Assembly (NCBI GenBank): GCA_023396345.1
Contig: JAEWWO010000295.1
Location: 1 to 11,020 of the forward strand
Source: Bacteroidota bacterium
Lineage (GTDB): Bacteria > Bacteroidota > Bacteroidia > Chitinophagales > Chitinophagaceae
Direction: 5' to 3'
DNA: 11,020 nt
Part shown: positions 1 to 6,512 of the stretch, in pieces
Layout of the letters: every line of letters begins with the position of its first letter
Position numbering within the stretch: position 1 is the first letter of the stretch
Made by a program: the position numbers and the translations under genes
The notes under the pieces: generated by a model
Database searches by the model: none
Seen by the model: only the letters and a program-made list of their open reading frames with translations
Told to the model about the DNA's origin: nothing

Positions 1-1089
1 GTCAAAGTCTTCCGTGATGTTTACCGTTGGAATAGGGAACGTGAAAGGTTGTCCGTTGGCATCGCCTTCGGTCATTACGGTGTAATAAGCTTTGTTGATC
101 ATGTTCATTTCCTTTTGGAAATGTTCATATTTTAAATCAATCAATTCTTCTGCACCTCTGTTTTTTGCTTCCAGCAAAAGCGCATCATCATTGATGTTGG
201 TAAACAAGTGATGATTGTTTTTTGTAGGCATTTGTTCTTTTAAATCATTAGGCACCACCCAGTCTAAAGTAATATTGGTAAAAGGTGACTGACCCCAGCG
301 AGCAGGTACATTTAAATTGTACACAAAACTTCTTACAGCTTTCAAAACATCATTAAAAGTTAATTTGTCTTTGAATACATAAGGTGCGAGATAAGTGTCA
401 AATGAACTGAACGCCTGTGCGCCTGCCCATTCACTCTGAAGTATACCAAGAAAATTTGCCATCTGTCCTAAAGCTTCGCGAAAGTGTGATGGGGGACGGC
501 TTTCCACTCTGCCACGTACACCGTTAAATCCATCATTCAGTAAGGTTCTTAAACTCCATCCTGCACAATATCCGGTAAGGCAATCCAGATCGTGAATATG
601 ATAATCTCCGTTTCTGTGTGCATAACCTTCTTCTTTTGAATACACTTTATCAAGCCAGTAATTGGCTATAATTTTTCCGGCTACATTGTTTACCAGACCT
701 GCATTGGAGTAGGAGGTATTGGCATTGGCATTTATACGCCAGTCGGTTTCGTGTATATATTCTTCAATGGTATGTGTGCTGTCAACATAAGTAGTATCTT
801 CATTCAGTCCGGCAATATGCTCGCGCTGCATTTTGCGTGTATGTCTGTAAAGCATAAAGGAGCGCATTACATCAAAGTGCTGTGCGTCAAACAACTCTTT
901 TTCGATAATGTCCTGAATGTCTTCTACCGCCCATGTGGTTTTTTTCTCAAGCTCCTGCATTACTTTGATAAAGACAGCAGCATCGTATTCTTTCTGAACA
1001 CTATTGAATCCTTTTTTAATGGCATCTTCTATCTTGTAGGATTCCAGAGGCTGATATTCTCCATTGCGTTTGATAACATACTTTTCCAT
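1..1089 (-). CDS. nrdD: Anaerobic (class III) ribonucleoside-triphosphate reductase, N-terminal part, cut by window edge
   Basis: I translated this on the minus strand from the ATG at 1089-1087; it stays open for 363 codons to base 1. The enzyme reduces ribonucleoside triphosphates to deoxyribonucleotides using a glycyl radical and works only without oxygen. Residues 1-90 form an ATP-cone (start MEKYVIKRNG, later YRHTRK), the allosteric nucleotide-binding module. The catalytic barrel begins near residue 115: NTSYSNAG (124-131), GDYHIHDLD (161-169), YCAGWSLRTLL (174-184), EWAGAQAFSSFDTYLAP (220-236) and FPIPTVNITEDFD (351-363). Cys175 is the likely active-site cysteine of this barrel. The wording of these motifs resembles the Thermotoga-type NrdD more than E. 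coli NrdD, from memory. NrdD proteins usually have about 600-750 residues, so roughly half is visible; the glycyl-radical loop and zinc site lie off the left edge. The activase nrdG would be expected downstream, also outside. No strong ribosome binding site precedes the ATG. Identification is firm; subtype is not. Confidence 0.95.
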   Translation of the reverse strand, partial: MEKYVIKRNGEYQPLESYKIEDAIKKGFNSVQKEYDAAVFIKVMQELEKKTTWAVEDIQDIIEKELFDAQHFDVMRSFMLYRHTRKMQREHIAGLNEDTTYVDSTHTIEEYIHETDWRINANANTSYSNAGLVNNVAGKIIANYWLDKVYSKEEGYAHRNGDYHIHDLDCLTGYCAGWSLRTLLNDGFNGVRGRVESRPPSHFREALGQMANFLGILQSEWAGAQAFSSFDTYLAPYVFKDKLTFNDVLKAVRSFVYNLNVPARWGQSPFTNITLDWVVPNDLKEQMPTKNNHHLFTNINDDALLLEAKNRGAEELIDLKYEHFQKEMNMINKAYYTVMTEGDANGQPFTFPIPTVNITEDFD

Positions 1090-1105
1090 ATTTATTGAGT
1101 GATTT

Positions 1106-1125
1106 TTGTGAAAACATCGTCACAA
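1106..1125. promoter_or_regulatory. Inverted repeat TTGTGA-N8-TCACAA upstream of nrdD, possible CRP/FNR-family operator
   Basis: A perfect 6-bp inverted repeat (arms 1106-1111 and 1120-1125, 8-base spacer) lies 17 bp in front of the nrdD start codon. The arms contain TGTGA/TCACA, the half-sites recognised by CRP-type regulators, though the classical spacing is N6 rather than N8. Inference: it could bind a CRP/FNR-family regulator controlling anaerobic deoxynucleotide synthesis, or form a hairpin in the nrdD leader. Chance occurrence cannot be excluded. Confidence 0.35.
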
Positions 1126-1187
1126 GTACTATGAATACTTAGGTCTATGTTTTTACATTAAAATGATTTATTGATTAGCTAAACTGA

Positions 1188-1216
1188 CAAAGCAAATATC
1201 CGAGCAAAAAACCAAA
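1188..1216 (-). promoter_or_regulatory. Candidate nrdD promoter (Bacteroidota type, imperfect)
   Basis: Read on the minus strand, TTTG (1216-1213) is followed after 17 bases by TTGCTTTG (1195-1188), one mismatch from the Bacteroidota -7 consensus TAnnTTTG; the spacing fits the known -33/-7 architecture. Transcription would start near 1183 and leave a leader of about 90 bases that contains the inverted repeat at 1106-1125. The match is imperfect in an AT-rich stretch, so this is only a candidate. Confidence 0.3.
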
Positions 1217-1382
1217 GAAAGCAGTTTTAATTGTACACAGGATGTGAATAATACCTTTAAGTCTTTTATTGGCGTGCATTTGCGTGGATATCAACAGCGT
1301 GTGCATAAGTAATTTAGGGAAGTTTGAAGTAGAAAGGAATTGTTAATGGTGAATGATTAATGATAAATAATCAGAGTTTGAT

Positions 1383-1448
1383 TTATTCTCAACCTCAGCC
1401 TCAGTCTAAATCTTATTCTCAACCTCAACCTCAACCTCAACCTATAAC
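1383..1448. repeat. Tandem repeat: two 30-bp units built of hexamers (TCAACC type)
   Basis: Units 1383-1412 and 1413-1442 both begin TTATTCTCAACCTCA and are each exactly five hexamers long. The first is degenerate (TTATTC, TCAACC, TCAGCC, TCAGTC, TAAATC); the second has TTATTC followed by four perfect TCAACC copies. A further degenerate hexamer, TATAAC, follows at 1443-1448. The repeat starts only 15 bp past the dehydrogenase stop codon. It looks like slippage-prone low-complexity DNA of the kind common between Bacteroidota genes; no function is shown. Confidence 0.85.
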
Positions 1449-1462
1449 TTAGAACTTACAAC

Positions 1463-4396
1463 CTACTTCTCCACCGCTTCCCATAGGATTTCTACAGGAT
1501 GGTAGGCTCTTGTTTGTGCACCGTCTTTTATCTGATGCCGGCAACTGGTGCCGGGTGCAGCTATTAAAGTTTCTTTGGAAGCATTTCGTACGGCGGGTAA
1601 TAGTACGAGTTCTCCCACTTGCATAGAAACTTCAAAATGTTCTTTTTCGTATCCGAAAGAACCTGCCATGCCACAGCATCCTGACGGAATTTCTTCTACG
1701 GAATAATTTGCGGGAATTGTCAAAGCTTTCTTTACAGCAGGTACCAGTTTAAAGGCTTTCTGGTAACAATGTCCATGCAGTTTTATTTGTTTCATATCCT
1801 TGGTAAACTGGTCGGAAGTTATGTTTCCTTTTTCAAATTCATAGGCTAAAAATTCTTCAATACAAAAACTATTGGCAGCCAAATTTTGTGCTTTTTTTTT
1901 GTTTTCAGGCACACATAAATCCAGCGCTTCATCTCTGAAAGTGAGAATAGTAGAGGGTTCTATGCCTATAAGCGGACTATCCTGCGTTACATACTGACTG
2001 AGTATTTCTATATTTTCGTTGATTAATTTTTTTGCTCTTTTAATCAATCCTTTAGATAAAGAGCTTCTGCCACTTTCTTTATGTTTGGGCATTACTACTT
2101 CATAACCTAGTGTTTTCAATAGTTTGACAGCTGTTTTACCAATTTCTACATCATTGTAATTAGTAAATTCATCGCAGAAGAGAATTACTTTTTTCTTTGT
2201 TGTGGAAATAGTTTTGCTATCATCATTGTACCATTTTCTGAAAGAAGTGTTGCCTACTGTGGGCAAAGATCTGTCCTTTGCAAAACCAATAGTTTGTTTT
2301 ACGAGACCGCTGAGGGTTTTATTTTTTACCACAGCATTGTAAATTGCGGGCATCATGATACCGAGCTGCTGTGTTTGTGTAAAGTTGCCAACAATCCACG
2401 TGCGGAAAGGTACGCCGTTCGCTTCGTAGTAATGCTGCAAAAATTCAGCCTTTAGCTTAGCTACATCTACACTTGACGGACATTCTGACTTGCAGGCTTT
2501 ACAACTTAAACACAAATCCATTACTTCTTTTATTTCTTTATTATCGAATGGATTTTCTTTTGTTGAATCCGTCAGAAACTGACGCAGAATATTAGCTCTG
2601 GCGCGTGTTGTATCTTTTTCTCTGCGTGTAGCCATATAGGATGGACACATGGTTCCGCCCGATAAATGAGACCTTCTGCAATCGCCTGAGCCCGAACATT
2701 TTTCTGCGAGTCGGAGAATATTTTCCTGACGACTGAAATCAAAAACGGTATCTATTTTTCTTACTTCTTTGTTCGGCTCATAACGCAGATACTCATTCAT
2801 TGGCGGAGTATCTACTATTTTATTTGCATTAAAAATATTCTGCGGATCAAATATTTTTTTTGTTTGTTTTATTAGCTCAAAAACTTTACTACCCAAAACA
2901 TCAGGAATAAATTCGCCTCTCAATCTGCCATCTCCATGTTCACCACTTAACGAACCATTGTGTTTAATAACAAGATCAACAGTATCTTTCAGCACATTAC
3001 GAAAAGTTTCTTTCCCTTCCTGTGTTTTCAAATTGATCATAGGTTCTACATGCAATTCTCCTGCACCGGCATGTGCATAATACGACGCTTGTAAATTATA
3101 CTTCTCTAATACTTTCTGTAAATCTTCAATATAATAAGGAAGGTTTTCGGGCGGAACAGCACAATCTTCTATAAGGTTTACCGGCTGCGCATCTCCGGGC
3201 ATATTTCTTATTAATCCTAATCCTGCTTTTCTTATATCCCACACCAGTTTTGTTTTATCCCCTTTAATTACGGGATAAGCATAACCCAGTTTATTTTGTG
3301 TGAGATCAGCTATTAATTTAGCGGCTTTTTCGTCCAACGCTTCTTCCGTTTCTTCCATAAACTCTACTATTAGTAAAGCTTCGGGGTCTCCCTGTAAGAA
3401 AAATCTGTTGTGCTGATAAGTAAGATGGCCTTTGGTAAAATCCATGATATATTTATCAACAAGTTCAGATGCCATAGGTGAATGTTTCAGTACAATATTA
3501 TTTGCATGTAAAGATTCAATCAAAGTGCTGCAATGCACGCATACCACAGCGTTCAGCTTAGGAGGCAATGGCAAAAGATTGACTTTTGCTTCAGTAAGAA
3601 AACCGATAGTACCTTCCGAACCTGAAAACAGTTTACAAAGATTATATCCTCCTTGATTCTCTTCAAAATCATTCAGCAACATATCTAATGCATAACCTGT
3701 ATTGCGTCTTGTTAATGATTTTTTGGGGTATCCGTTGTGTATGGTTTCTGCATTTTCTTCATTGTCAAGCAACGAGCTGATTTGCTTATAAATACTGCCT
3801 TCCAGCGTAGAAGTATTTTCTTTTTCTGCAATTTCTTCTTTGGTATATTGTTTAAAAATAACTTCAGAATTATCATTGAGAATTACGTTGGCTTCCAGTA
3901 GGTGATCTCTTGTATCGCCCCACACAATAGAGTGCAATCCGCAGGAGTTGTTACCAATCATTCCTCCAATCATGGCACGATTGGCGGTGGAGGTTTCCGG
4001 TGCAAACATTAATCCATGCGGCTTCAGGAAAATATTCAAATCGTCTCTGATAACCCCCGGCTGCACTCGTACCCATTTTTCTTCTGCATTCAGTTCAAGA
4101 ATCTGAGTGAAATATTTAGAAATATCTACAACTATACCTTTGCCTACCACTTGTCCGGCAAGCGAGGTTCCTGCTGCACGTGGGATAAGGGTAATGTTTT
4201 GTGCAGATGCAAATTCTATCAACAGCTTGATGTCATCAATAGTTTTTGGAAGTGCCACCGCTATGGGTTTTTCCTGATAAACAGATGCATCCGTAGCATA
4301 TATCATGCGTTGTGCATTGTGTATTCCTGCATCCTGAAAATATAATTCTCCGTCAAATTTCTCCGAGAGCTCTGTAAAAGATACGCTGTTTGCCAT
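1463..4396 (-). CDS. FAD-binding and iron-sulfur (CCG) fused dehydrogenase, D-lactate / D-2-hydroxyglutarate dehydrogenase type
   Basis: This 977-residue protein joins a GlcD/D2HGDH-type flavin oxidase to a GlpC/CCG-type electron-transfer module, like E. coli YdiJ and the large D-lactate dehydrogenases. It should oxidise a D-2-hydroxyacid and pass electrons to the respiratory chain. The PCMH-type FAD domain covers about 30-280: PRAAGTSLAGQ (72-82), APETSTANRAMIGGMIGNNS (132-151), NTGYALD (232-238) and SGSEGTIG (258-265). The FAD-oxidase C-terminal domain follows, with the metal/substrate histidines in HAGAGELH (442-449) and SGEHGDGR (484-491), then FDPQNIFNANKI (516-527). Fe-S motifs are C567-x5-C573-x10-C584-P and C629-x2-C632-x2-C635-x3-C639-P. 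The last third has one clear CCG motif, GCCG (906-909), plus HGHC (874-877) and C952. No signal peptide or membrane helix is seen, so it is probably peripheral on the inner membrane face. The start is supported by a TACATTTG box 4 bp upstream. The substrate cannot be told from sequence alone. Confidence 0.93.
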   Translation of the reverse strand: MANSVSFTELSEKFDGELYFQDAGIHNAQRMIYATDASVYQEKPIAVALPKTIDDIKLLIEFASAQNITLIPRAAGTSLAGQVVGKGIVVDISKYFTQILELNAEEKWVRVQPGVIRDDLNIFLKPHGLMFAPETSTANRAMIGGMIGNNSCGLHSIVWGDTRDHLLEANVILNDNSEVIFKQYTKEEIAEKENTSTLEGSIYKQISSLLDNEENAETIHNGYPKKSLTRRNTGYALDMLLNDFEENQGGYNLCKLFSGSEGTIGFLTEAKVNLLPLPPKLNAVVCVHCSTLIESLHANNIVLKHSPMASELVDKYIMDFTKGHLTYQHNRFFLQGDPEALLIVEFMEETEEALDEKAAKLIADLTQNKLGYAYPVIKGDKTKLVWDIRKAGLGLIRNMPGDAQPVNLIEDCAVPPENLPYYIEDLQKVLEKYNLQASYYAHAGAGELHVEPMINLKTQEGKETFRNVLKDTVDLVIKHNGSLSGEHGDGRLRGEFIPDVLGSKVFELIKQTKKIFDPQNIFNANKIVDTPPMNEYLRYEPNKEVRKIDTVFDFSRQENILRLAEKCSGSGDCRRSHLSGGTMCPSYMATRREKDTTRARANILRQFLTDSTKENPFDNKEIKEVMDLCLSCKACKSECPSSVDVAKLKAEFLQHYYEANGVPFRTWIVGNFTQTQQLGIMMPAIYNAVVKNKTLSGLVKQTIGFAKDRSLPTVGNTSFRKWYNDDSKTISTTKKKVILFCDEFTNYNDVEIGKTAVKLLKTLGYEVVMPKHKESGRSSLSKGLIKRAKKLINENIEILSQYVTQDSPLIGIEPSTILTFRDEALDLCVPENKKKAQNLAANSFCIEEFLAYEFEKGNITSDQFTKDMKQIKLHGHCYQKAFKLVPAVKKALTIPANYSVEEIPSGCCGMAGSFGYEKEHFEVSMQVGELVLLPAVRNASKETLIAAPGTSCRHQIKDGAQTRAYHPVEILWEAVEK

Positions 4397-4400
4397 TAGA

Positions 4401-4408
4401 CAAATGTA
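4401..4408 (-). promoter_or_regulatory. Perfect TAnnTTTG -7 box directly before the FAD/Fe-S dehydrogenase start
   Basis: On the minus strand TACATTTG ends four bases before the ATG at 4396-4394, matching the Bacteroidota -7 consensus exactly. A start site placed as usual for these promoters would make the mRNA leaderless or nearly so. I do not see a good TTTG element at the -33 distance (only a GTTTT), and the box lies between this gene and the tfoX-like gene 30 bp upstream, so it could be an internal operon promoter. Confidence 0.45.
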
Positions 4409-4426
4409 GTGTCAAAGCCTGAATTA

Positions 4427-4699
4427 TTAAAACTTATTTATATGATTTTTTACTTGTTTTCTAAGTCTTTCCTTTGTTTTATCAGAAAGGTCTTTCCAAT
4501 GCATATTAATCAGAGCTCCATGTAAAGAATATAAATAATAACAAAGCGGAGTTGTTTTATCTTTATTTTGTTTACAAATTTCTATATAAGCCACGGCTGG
4601 CGTCATTATTTTTAAATCTTCTATAGAATAAACTCCTATTTTATTTAGCTTTTTCAGAATGGTAGGCCCAATGTTTTTTGATTCGTTTAATGGTTTCAT
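4427..4699 (-). CDS. Stand-alone TfoX/Sxy C-terminal domain protein
   Basis: The 90 residues match the TfoX C-terminal domain (helical, helix-hairpin-helix-like): LNESKNIGPTILKKLNKIGV near 4-23, then SIEDL (25-29), AYIEI (38-42) and the LYSLHGALINMHWKDL segment (57-72). In gamma-proteobacterial Sxy/TfoX this domain follows a TfoX_N domain and the whole protein (about 200 residues) promotes competence gene expression with CRP; here the N-terminal domain is absent, so a competence role should not be assumed. The IGPT hairpin could contact DNA, which is inference. The gene begins 3 bp after the stop of the VOC gene and ends 30 bp before the dehydrogenase start, indicating co-transcription with at least the VOC gene. 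Confidence 0.88.
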   Translation of the reverse strand: MKPLNESKNIGPTILKKLNKIGVYSIEDLKIMTPAVAYIEICKQNKDKTTPLCYYLYSLHGALINMHWKDLSDKTKERLRKQVKNHINKF

Positions 4700-4702
4700 G
4701 AC

Positions 4703-5080
4703 TTAAGTATTTGGAGAATATTTTACTATATCAATACCTATTCCATTAGGGTCGGCAATAGCAAAATGTCTGTCGCCCCAGGGCTCATCACGTATGTCAA
4801 TTTTTATTTCAACACCCATTTCTTTTATTGTTTTATACAATTCGTCTACATTATCCGTTTCAATAGTGAGATAAACACCTTTGCCTTCAAATGACTTATG
4901 AAAAAATGGCTGCTGTGTAGGATGTTCCGGCAGCAAAAAACTTATTTCTGATTCATGTTCCGGAGTATGCATTAACAAATAAAATTCGTTTTCAAATGTC
5001 ACTCCAAAATTTAAAATTTTGGTATAGAACTCTTTAGTTTCAGCAATCTTGTCTGTGATAATTCCTGCATTTAGTTTCAT
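4703..5080 (-). CDS. VOC family (glyoxalase/bleomycin resistance/dioxygenase fold) protein
   Basis: A 125-residue protein of the vicinal-oxygen-chelate fold. It shows the two beta-alpha-beta-beta-beta halves: first IITDKIAETKEFYTKILNF (7-25), then YLTIETDNVDELYKTIKEMG (70-89), and the typical end PWGDRHFAIADPNGIGIDIV (100-119). Members bind metals or small ligands and include lyases, dioxygenases and drug-binding proteins; this one resembles the general uncharacterised class found beside AraC regulators, and its substrate is unknown. I chose the ATG at 5080 rather than one 14 codons upstream, because the fold begins immediately after MKLNAG and the extra residues (MYTFKFILNQKLIK) look like translated leader. 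It is followed after 3 bp by the TfoX_C gene. Upstream are 114 bp with three TATAC repeats. Confidence is high for the family and low for function. Confidence 0.88.
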   Translation of the reverse strand: MKLNAGIITDKIAETKEFYTKILNFGVTFENEFYLLMHTPEHESEISFLLPEHPTQQPFFHKSFEGKGVYLTIETDNVDELYKTIKEMGVEIKIDIRDEPWGDRHFAIADPNGIGIDIVKYSPNT

Positions 5081-5115
5081 CTTTATTAGTTTTTGGTTAA
5101 GAATAAATTTGAAGG

Positions 5116-5148
5116 TATACAATTGATATACTCATTCAATTTCTATAC
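5116..5148. promoter_or_regulatory. Three TATAC repeats upstream of the VOC gene, possible operator
   Basis: TATAC occurs at 5116-5120, 5127-5131 and 5144-5148, with starts 11 and 17 bases apart; the outer two extend to TATACAA. The first two also frame an imperfect palindrome, GTATA-CAATTGA-TATAC (5115-5131). AraC-family proteins usually bind direct repeats spaced by helical turns, and an AraC-type gene ends just upstream at 5195, so autoregulation or control of the VOC operon is conceivable. AT-rich composition makes chance repeats plausible. Confidence 0.25.
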
Positions 5149-5194
5149 AAAGTTGAAAAATTAAAAAACAGAAACATAGTAAAAAACGGACAAA

Positions 5195-6010
5195 TTATCT
5201 GCCGAATGCTTTGGATGGAGTGACGCCATAAAAGTTTTTAAACTCTTTTATGAAGTGTGTTTGATCGTAATAACCTGCATCAAAAAATAATTTGTTTTTC
5301 TTTAAACTCTGTAGAGAAGGTTTTGCTTTCAGGATGTTTTGAAAGCGTACAACCTGACTGAATGTTTTGGCTGTATCACCAATATAATACTTAAAAATTC
5401 TTCTTAATTGGCGCGGACTTAAACCGGTATCAATATCTTTTTCTATATTTATAAGTCCGTTGTTCTGTAAGATAATATCAATGGCATCATAGAATCTTGG
5501 GTCGTTATCGAAGTGAGAGTTGTTTATTAATGCTATAAAATATTCATCCAGTATTTGTTTAATATCTTTATCAGAATATTTTTCTTGAAAATTTTTGGAT
5601 AAGAAGAAAGCTGTTTGTGGAATTACATTATTTAACTCCTGAAATTTATTACTTAATGTTGATGCATCTATTTTAAATACCTGAGGAAACATGGTTGGTA
5701 AAAAACGAATACCAATGTAATGAAAGGAATTTTCTAAAGGAAATTCAGTGTATTGTTTACAGAATCCCATCACAAAATTTTCGGAAGGTTTATCTGCTTC
5801 AAAAAAGATATCAATACATCCGTCGGCAACTACACGATACATAAAAGGTTGATCAAGTATTATGTTTGTCTTCAGTTCCCAATAACAATAGATAACAGGT
5901 TGCAGCAATTCGTGCGGAATAATTTCGCAGTACTCCACATTCGAAACACCAAGCTTCACCGTCGGTTGCAAAGGTTTGTAAAGATTGCGTATGTCTGTTT
6001 GCGGTAACAT
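5195..6010 (-). CDS. AraC-family transcriptional regulator with DUF6597-type N-terminal domain
   Basis: A 271-residue one-component regulator. The N-terminal 130 residues match the sensor-like DUF6597 type: LQPVIYCYWEL (36-46), ADGCIDIFFE (62-71) and YIGIRFLPTMFP (98-109). The C-terminal AraC DNA-binding domain has two helix-turn-helix units: GLSPRQLRRIFKYYIG (196-211) and DAGYYDQTHFIKEFKNFYGV (244-263), followed by the signature-like TPSKAFGR. The effector is unknown. An in-frame ATG at 6061 would add 17 residues, but I take the ATG at 6010 because it lies 2 bp after the stop of the membrane-protein gene and directly precedes the conserved region; the longer form would overlap that gene. Tight spacing indicates co-transcription with the membrane protein. 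The VOC and TfoX_C genes 114 bp downstream are plausible targets. Confidence 0.92.
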   Translation of the reverse strand: MLPQTDIRNLYKPLQPTVKLGVSNVEYCEIIPHELLQPVIYCYWELKTNIILDQPFMYRVVADGCIDIFFEADKPSENFVMGFCKQYTEFPLENSFHYIGIRFLPTMFPQVFKIDASTLSNKFQELNNVIPQTAFFLSKNFQEKYSDKDIKQILDEYFIALINNSHFDNDPRFYDAIDIILQNNGLINIEKDIDTGLSPRQLRRIFKYYIGDTAKTFSQVVRFQNILKAKPSLQSLKKNKLFFDAGYYDQTHFIKEFKNFYGVTPSKAFGR

Positions 6011-6012
6011 TA

Positions 6013-6417
6013 TTACATTCTGCGAATAGCGGGTTTGGGTCTTATTAAAAAATAAACACAATGAATGATAGTACTGATAAAGAATAAGTAGAAACCTACA
6101 TGAAATTTTTCTTTCAGTATTTTATAAGAAAAAGTATTGTTGAAATCAATGAACATATATACCAGCCCTGCAATTGAGATAATAAGAATCACCCAGGAGA
6201 CGAGTTTGGTTTTAGCAATGGATTGCAGAATCATTAAAAAGAATTGGATACCGAAGAATAGCAAGGCTGTCTGCCACCACACTTTAAGAATGGCATATTC
6301 CTGATAGAAAAAATTAATACCCACTCTTCCTAAAAACGACATTTTGGAAATGAGATAACCGGATACTACAGAAAGTATAAACTGAAGCAATACAATCAGC
6401 CAGAATTTTTTATTCAT
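6013..6417 (-). CDS. Small four-helix integral membrane protein, function unknown
   Basis: A 134-residue hydrophobic protein that I do not recognise. Four membrane segments are visible at about 5-24, 47-66, 71-91 and 105-126, with a positively charged tail (RPKPAIRRM) and a short polar loop at 91-104. It has no cysteine pair, histidine cluster or other catalytic motif. The first ATG is used; the 95 bp upstream are very AT-rich and separate it from the methylase gene. The AraC-type regulator begins 2 bp after its stop, so the pair is almost certainly translated from one mRNA. It may act with the regulator or simply share a transcript. Confidence 0.8.
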   Translation of the reverse strand: MNKKFWLIVLLQFILSVVSGYLISKMSFLGRVGINFFYQEYAILKVWWQTALLFFGIQFFLMILQSIAKTKLVSWVILIISIAGLVYMFIDFNNTFSYKILKEKFHVGFYLFFISTIIHCVYFLIRPKPAIRRM

Positions 6418-6512
6418 AATAATTATAGTTTAATATAGAAGAAAATTCATTGTACATTAATAAGCTAAAATAGAAACAAAATTTTAAAACATTAAATAAA
6501 TAATTTCAATGT

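Larger units (their letters stand above)
1090..1462. other. 373-bp intergenic spacer between nrdD and the FAD/Fe-S dehydrogenase gene
   Basis: No credible gene lies here. The right end (1383-1448) is a hexamer-based tandem repeat; before it, 1340-1372 is rich in short AAT/GAT words. The left end carries the candidate nrdD promoter and inverted repeat. I see no tRNA cloverleaf, no riboswitch I recognise, and no GC-rich hairpin plus T-run that would terminate the dehydrogenase transcript, so readthrough into nrdD is possible. Confidence 0.7.

Noticed and set aside
751..1098. Plus-strand frame of 115 codons
   Set aside because: It is antisense to nrdD, whose minus-strand translation gives clear family motifs.
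1383..1448. CRISPR-like array
   Set aside because: The units are contiguous hexamers without unique spacers, and no cas gene is nearby.
1360..1452. A 30-codon plus-strand frame ending in repeated Gln-Pro, read through the hexamer repeat
   Set aside because: It arises from the six-base repeat (TCAACC in one frame reads Gln-Pro), has no start signal or conserved family, and lies inside low-complexity DNA.
1090..1462. tRNA or small RNA gene in the spacer
   Set aside because: No cloverleaf, TTCRA arm or GC-rich paired stems are visible on either strand.
3432..4345. Plus-strand frames within the dehydrogenase gene
   Set aside because: Both are antisense to the highly conserved FAD-domain coding sequence and match no family I recognise.
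5753..6007. Plus-strand frame within the AraC gene
   Set aside because: Antisense to the clearly identified regulator and of unusual composition.
6011..6061. Longer AraC start adding 17 residues
   Set aside because: It would overlap the end of the membrane-protein gene; the ATG at 6010, 2 bp after that stop, fits operon spacing and the conserved region better.
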